From: Semisulcospira habei
Lineage: Eukaryota > Mollusca > Gastropoda > Semisulcospiridae
Direction: 5' to 3'
Assembly: GCA_036245525.1 (NCBI GenBank)
Contig: BTPG01000004.1
Span: forward strand, 208,284,952 to 208,348,951
DNA length: 64,000 nt
Made by a program: the position numbers and the translations under genes. The notes below the pieces were generated by a model. It was not told the origin of the DNA, did no database searches, and saw only the letters and a program-made list of their open reading frames with translations. Positions 62,281 through 64,000 of this stretch are shown here, in pieces (positions within the stretch are counted from its first letter, which is position 1; each line of letters begins with the position of its first letter).

Positions 62281-62702
62281 GTCAGTGTAGCTTGCTTATC
62301 TATTTCTTTATTTTCTCAAAATCATTACCGATGACATTACTCCTGCCCGGAAGCTTCGCTTAGCATGTCAATTTTAGCCCAAAAAACTTAACTGTGATAC
62401 TCACTCAAGGGAGGCAATCACTGGTGTGCCATTACCAGGACACTCCCGAGTGGCCTCCTGTACTACCGTATCCGGTGGCGCACTCCCCCTTTCCCGCCAG
62501 TATCTTCGCTTAGCTGAGTCAGACCGGTCGTGTGCACTTGTGCTCCGTCAGTATTTGGTGAACTCTTCTTACGTGGACTTACTGTGAAAAAAAAAAAAAG
62601 AGAAAGAAAAAAGGAAAGAAGGAAAGCTTACAAGGATTTTTAGGAAGGTTCTTCTGTGTGTGTGCTTGGTGCAGGAATTGTTTGGTGTTACAGACTTAGG
62701 AC

Positions 62703-63275
62703 ATGGCAAGTGTTCAGGTGAAGACCTGCACCAAGTGTGGCGACTTCCAGTGGCCAAGTGATGTTCACGATGTCTGCCTTCCCTGCTTGGGCTGTTCTTC
62801 CAGTCGACCGTGCACTTGTTGCGCGGCGTGGAAGGAAGACCAGTGGTCGCAGCTTTGGGCATTCTACCGCAGGGAGAGACCTGCACGCAAGCTTATATCG
62901 ACCACATCCACTGATATGAAGCAGAGGAATTCTAACTCGGACATCGTGTGCTTGTTGGCGCAAAAGAGGGTACTGCTGCCCCCTCCGGTGCCTATTATTG
63001 AGCTGCCACATCCCCAGCGGGCAGTGGAAACTACAGGCAGCAGACGAGACTCGCCATCTCGCATAGCACCGAGAGCTCGGAGCCATAGATCCGCAAGAAT
63101 TTCGCCTGTTCGTGGTCCTCCATTTATTGTTAAACAAGCAGGAAGAGCTCGGTCTCCCAGCATTGAGTATTTTGGGTCTCGTTCTTGCCCCCCTGGTAGA
63201 CAGACAACTCAGGCGGCAGACGCTGGGGACCACCCCTCTGAGGCAGTTGAGCCTTCTGGCCTTAGGACAGAATGA
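62703..63275 (+). CDS. DIRS-5 gag-like protein, N-terminal part
   Basis: Met at 62703 follows the acceptor TTTGGTGTTACAG (AG 62692-62693). Cys/His module CTKCGDFQWPSDVH, CLPCLGCSSSR, CTCCAAWKED, QLWAFYRRER, then a Ser/Arg-rich region (RRDSPSRIAPRARSHRSAR). The frame stops at 63273. Ser/Arg-rich coding continues in another frame (about 63300-63780), so this copy is frameshifted. A second module copy begins at 63908. Confidence 0.75.
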   Translation: MASVQVKTCTKCGDFQWPSDVHDVCLPCLGCSSSRPCTCCAAWKEDQWSQLWAFYRRERPARKLISTTSTDMKQRNSNSDIVCLLAQKRVLLPPPVPIIELPHPQRAVETTGSRRDSPSRIAPRARSHRSARISPVRGPPFIVKQAGRARSPSIEYFGSRSCPPGRQTTQAADAGDHPSEAVEPSGLRTE

Positions 63276-63789
63276 CGCAACAGGCCCGCTACTGAGAGGC
63301 AACGCTCGGAGGGGAATCGGAGAGTGAGTCGCCAGCAAGACAGGCCAGGAGAGTATCCTACGGGGTCTCCACTTTGAGGGTGGAGCAAAGGAGAGCGCGG
63401 TAGGAGGAGAAGCAGTGCTTTTGGCCGACATGATGGGCGGTCCTTCAGAAGGCAGGAGCCTGAGTATGTATACCCCAGTCTTGTTTATGATGAATATGGG
63501 AGGCGTTCAAGGAATGATCAAGCAAGGAAGTGGAGCGTGGAAGACACAGTGCACGTTTCATCTTCCCTTTCCTCTTCGCCCGATTGGCGGACAAGTCCTA
63601 GCGTGTCAAGGCAGCGATCTTCGTCGCGACGTTGGGCTAGTGAGACTGCGGCTGGGAGCAGTAGATCGTGGGATCAGTCTCGCAGGTATGACGGGCAAGC
63701 GGAGAAGCGGTCTCCTTTTCCACGCAGAGATTACTCGGAAGACAACGCTTGGACGGTGGATACTTCTTTCAGACGTCAGCAGGACTCTT

Positions 63790-64000
63790 GCGGCGTTTTG
63801 GCCATTCTTTTTGACTTCGTCTCTGACGGTCGGTTACAACGGTCGTGTACTTGGTACTGTGCCCCGGGTCGCGCGCGGTCTTCTTATGTTTCCATTCCTT
63901 GTTGCAGTCACCAGCTTAAAACTTGCCCCGCCTGCGGCGACTCCCAGTGGCCCAGCAATTTACATCTCCGCTGCCTTCCTTGCTTGGGCTGCGCATCGGA
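63790..64000 (+). other. Second gag Cys/His module start, after its own splice acceptor
   Basis: TTTCCATTCCTTGTTGCAG (AG 63906-63907) is followed by codons for HQLKTCPACGDSQWP, NLHLRCLPCLGCAS. This is the same module as at 62709. It suggests either another DIRS copy inserted at about 63790 or a duplicated exon; the window ends before this can be decided. Confidence 0.6.

Larger units (their letters stand above)
62305..64000 (+). mobile_element. DIRS-5: start of a DIRS element
   Basis: The terminal sequence CTCAAAATCATTACCGATGACATTAC followed later by GTCAATTTTAGCCC matches the DIRS end pattern of the other four, starting only about 25 bp after the exon 11 donor. gag follows in the plus strand. 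The element runs off the window. Confidence 0.8.

Overview
The window is animal genomic DNA: about 64 kb from inside one host gene, a classical (endocytic) dynamin on the + strand, whose introns are packed with transposable elements. Ten coding exons are recognisable (5198-5271, 17801-17950, 25763-25966, 26697-26795, 28126-28234, 51218-51412, 51940-52075, 59638-59705, 60520-60658, 62123-62280). All have GT/AG sites and matching phases, and together they give about 444 residues running from just after the P-loop exon through the rest of the G domain and most of the stalk. The first exon (P-loop) lies upstream, and the PH, GED and proline-rich exons lie downstream. The protein sequence and the repeat types (DIRS retrotransposons, RTE, CR1/L2 and I-type LINEs, tRNA-derived SINEs) suggest a lophotrochozoan, probably a gastropod mollusc; this is inference.

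Layout. 1-5197: intron with TTAA-flanked hairpin MITEs and one SINE-like copy. 5405-10805: an RTE-type LINE split by a 5'-truncated second RTE (13-bp target-site duplication) and by a nearly full-length CR1/L2-like LINE on the minus strand. 10806-18100: many MITEs, a tRNA-SINE inside a MITE, a large foldback element, and exon 3. 18110-25043: an RTE copy (minus) joined to an I-type LINE (plus) that carries an 803-bp tRNA-SINE. 25518-28805: exons 4-6 separated by hairpin MITEs. 28937-51140: two abutting DIRS elements (DIRS-1, and DIRS-3 with its insertions). DIRS-3 contains an I-LINE segment, which contains another LINE, which contains DIRS-2: four levels of nesting. 52236-59324: DIRS-4 (plus), itself carrying a DNA transposon and a SINE. 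62305-64000: the start of DIRS-5.

The DIRS elements encode gag, reverse transcriptase-RNase H (RT-RH) and tyrosine recombinase (YR). They show terminal inverted repeats plus an internal complementary region that matches both ends joined together, as expected for a circular intermediate. The five copies are diverged subfamilies. Their gag proteins share an N-terminal Cys/His domain that always starts just after a good 3' splice site.

Most notable: the gag Cys/His domain and its splice acceptor; a gag repeat block copied into the recombinase gene of DIRS-2; a 1547-bp DNA transposon with bipartite CACAG-type inverted repeats and a broken zinc-binding coding fragment resembling the RAG1 N-terminus or a ZAD domain; and a large population of TTAA-flanked hairpin MITEs. 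Everything was read by eye, so percent identities and clade assignments are not computed.
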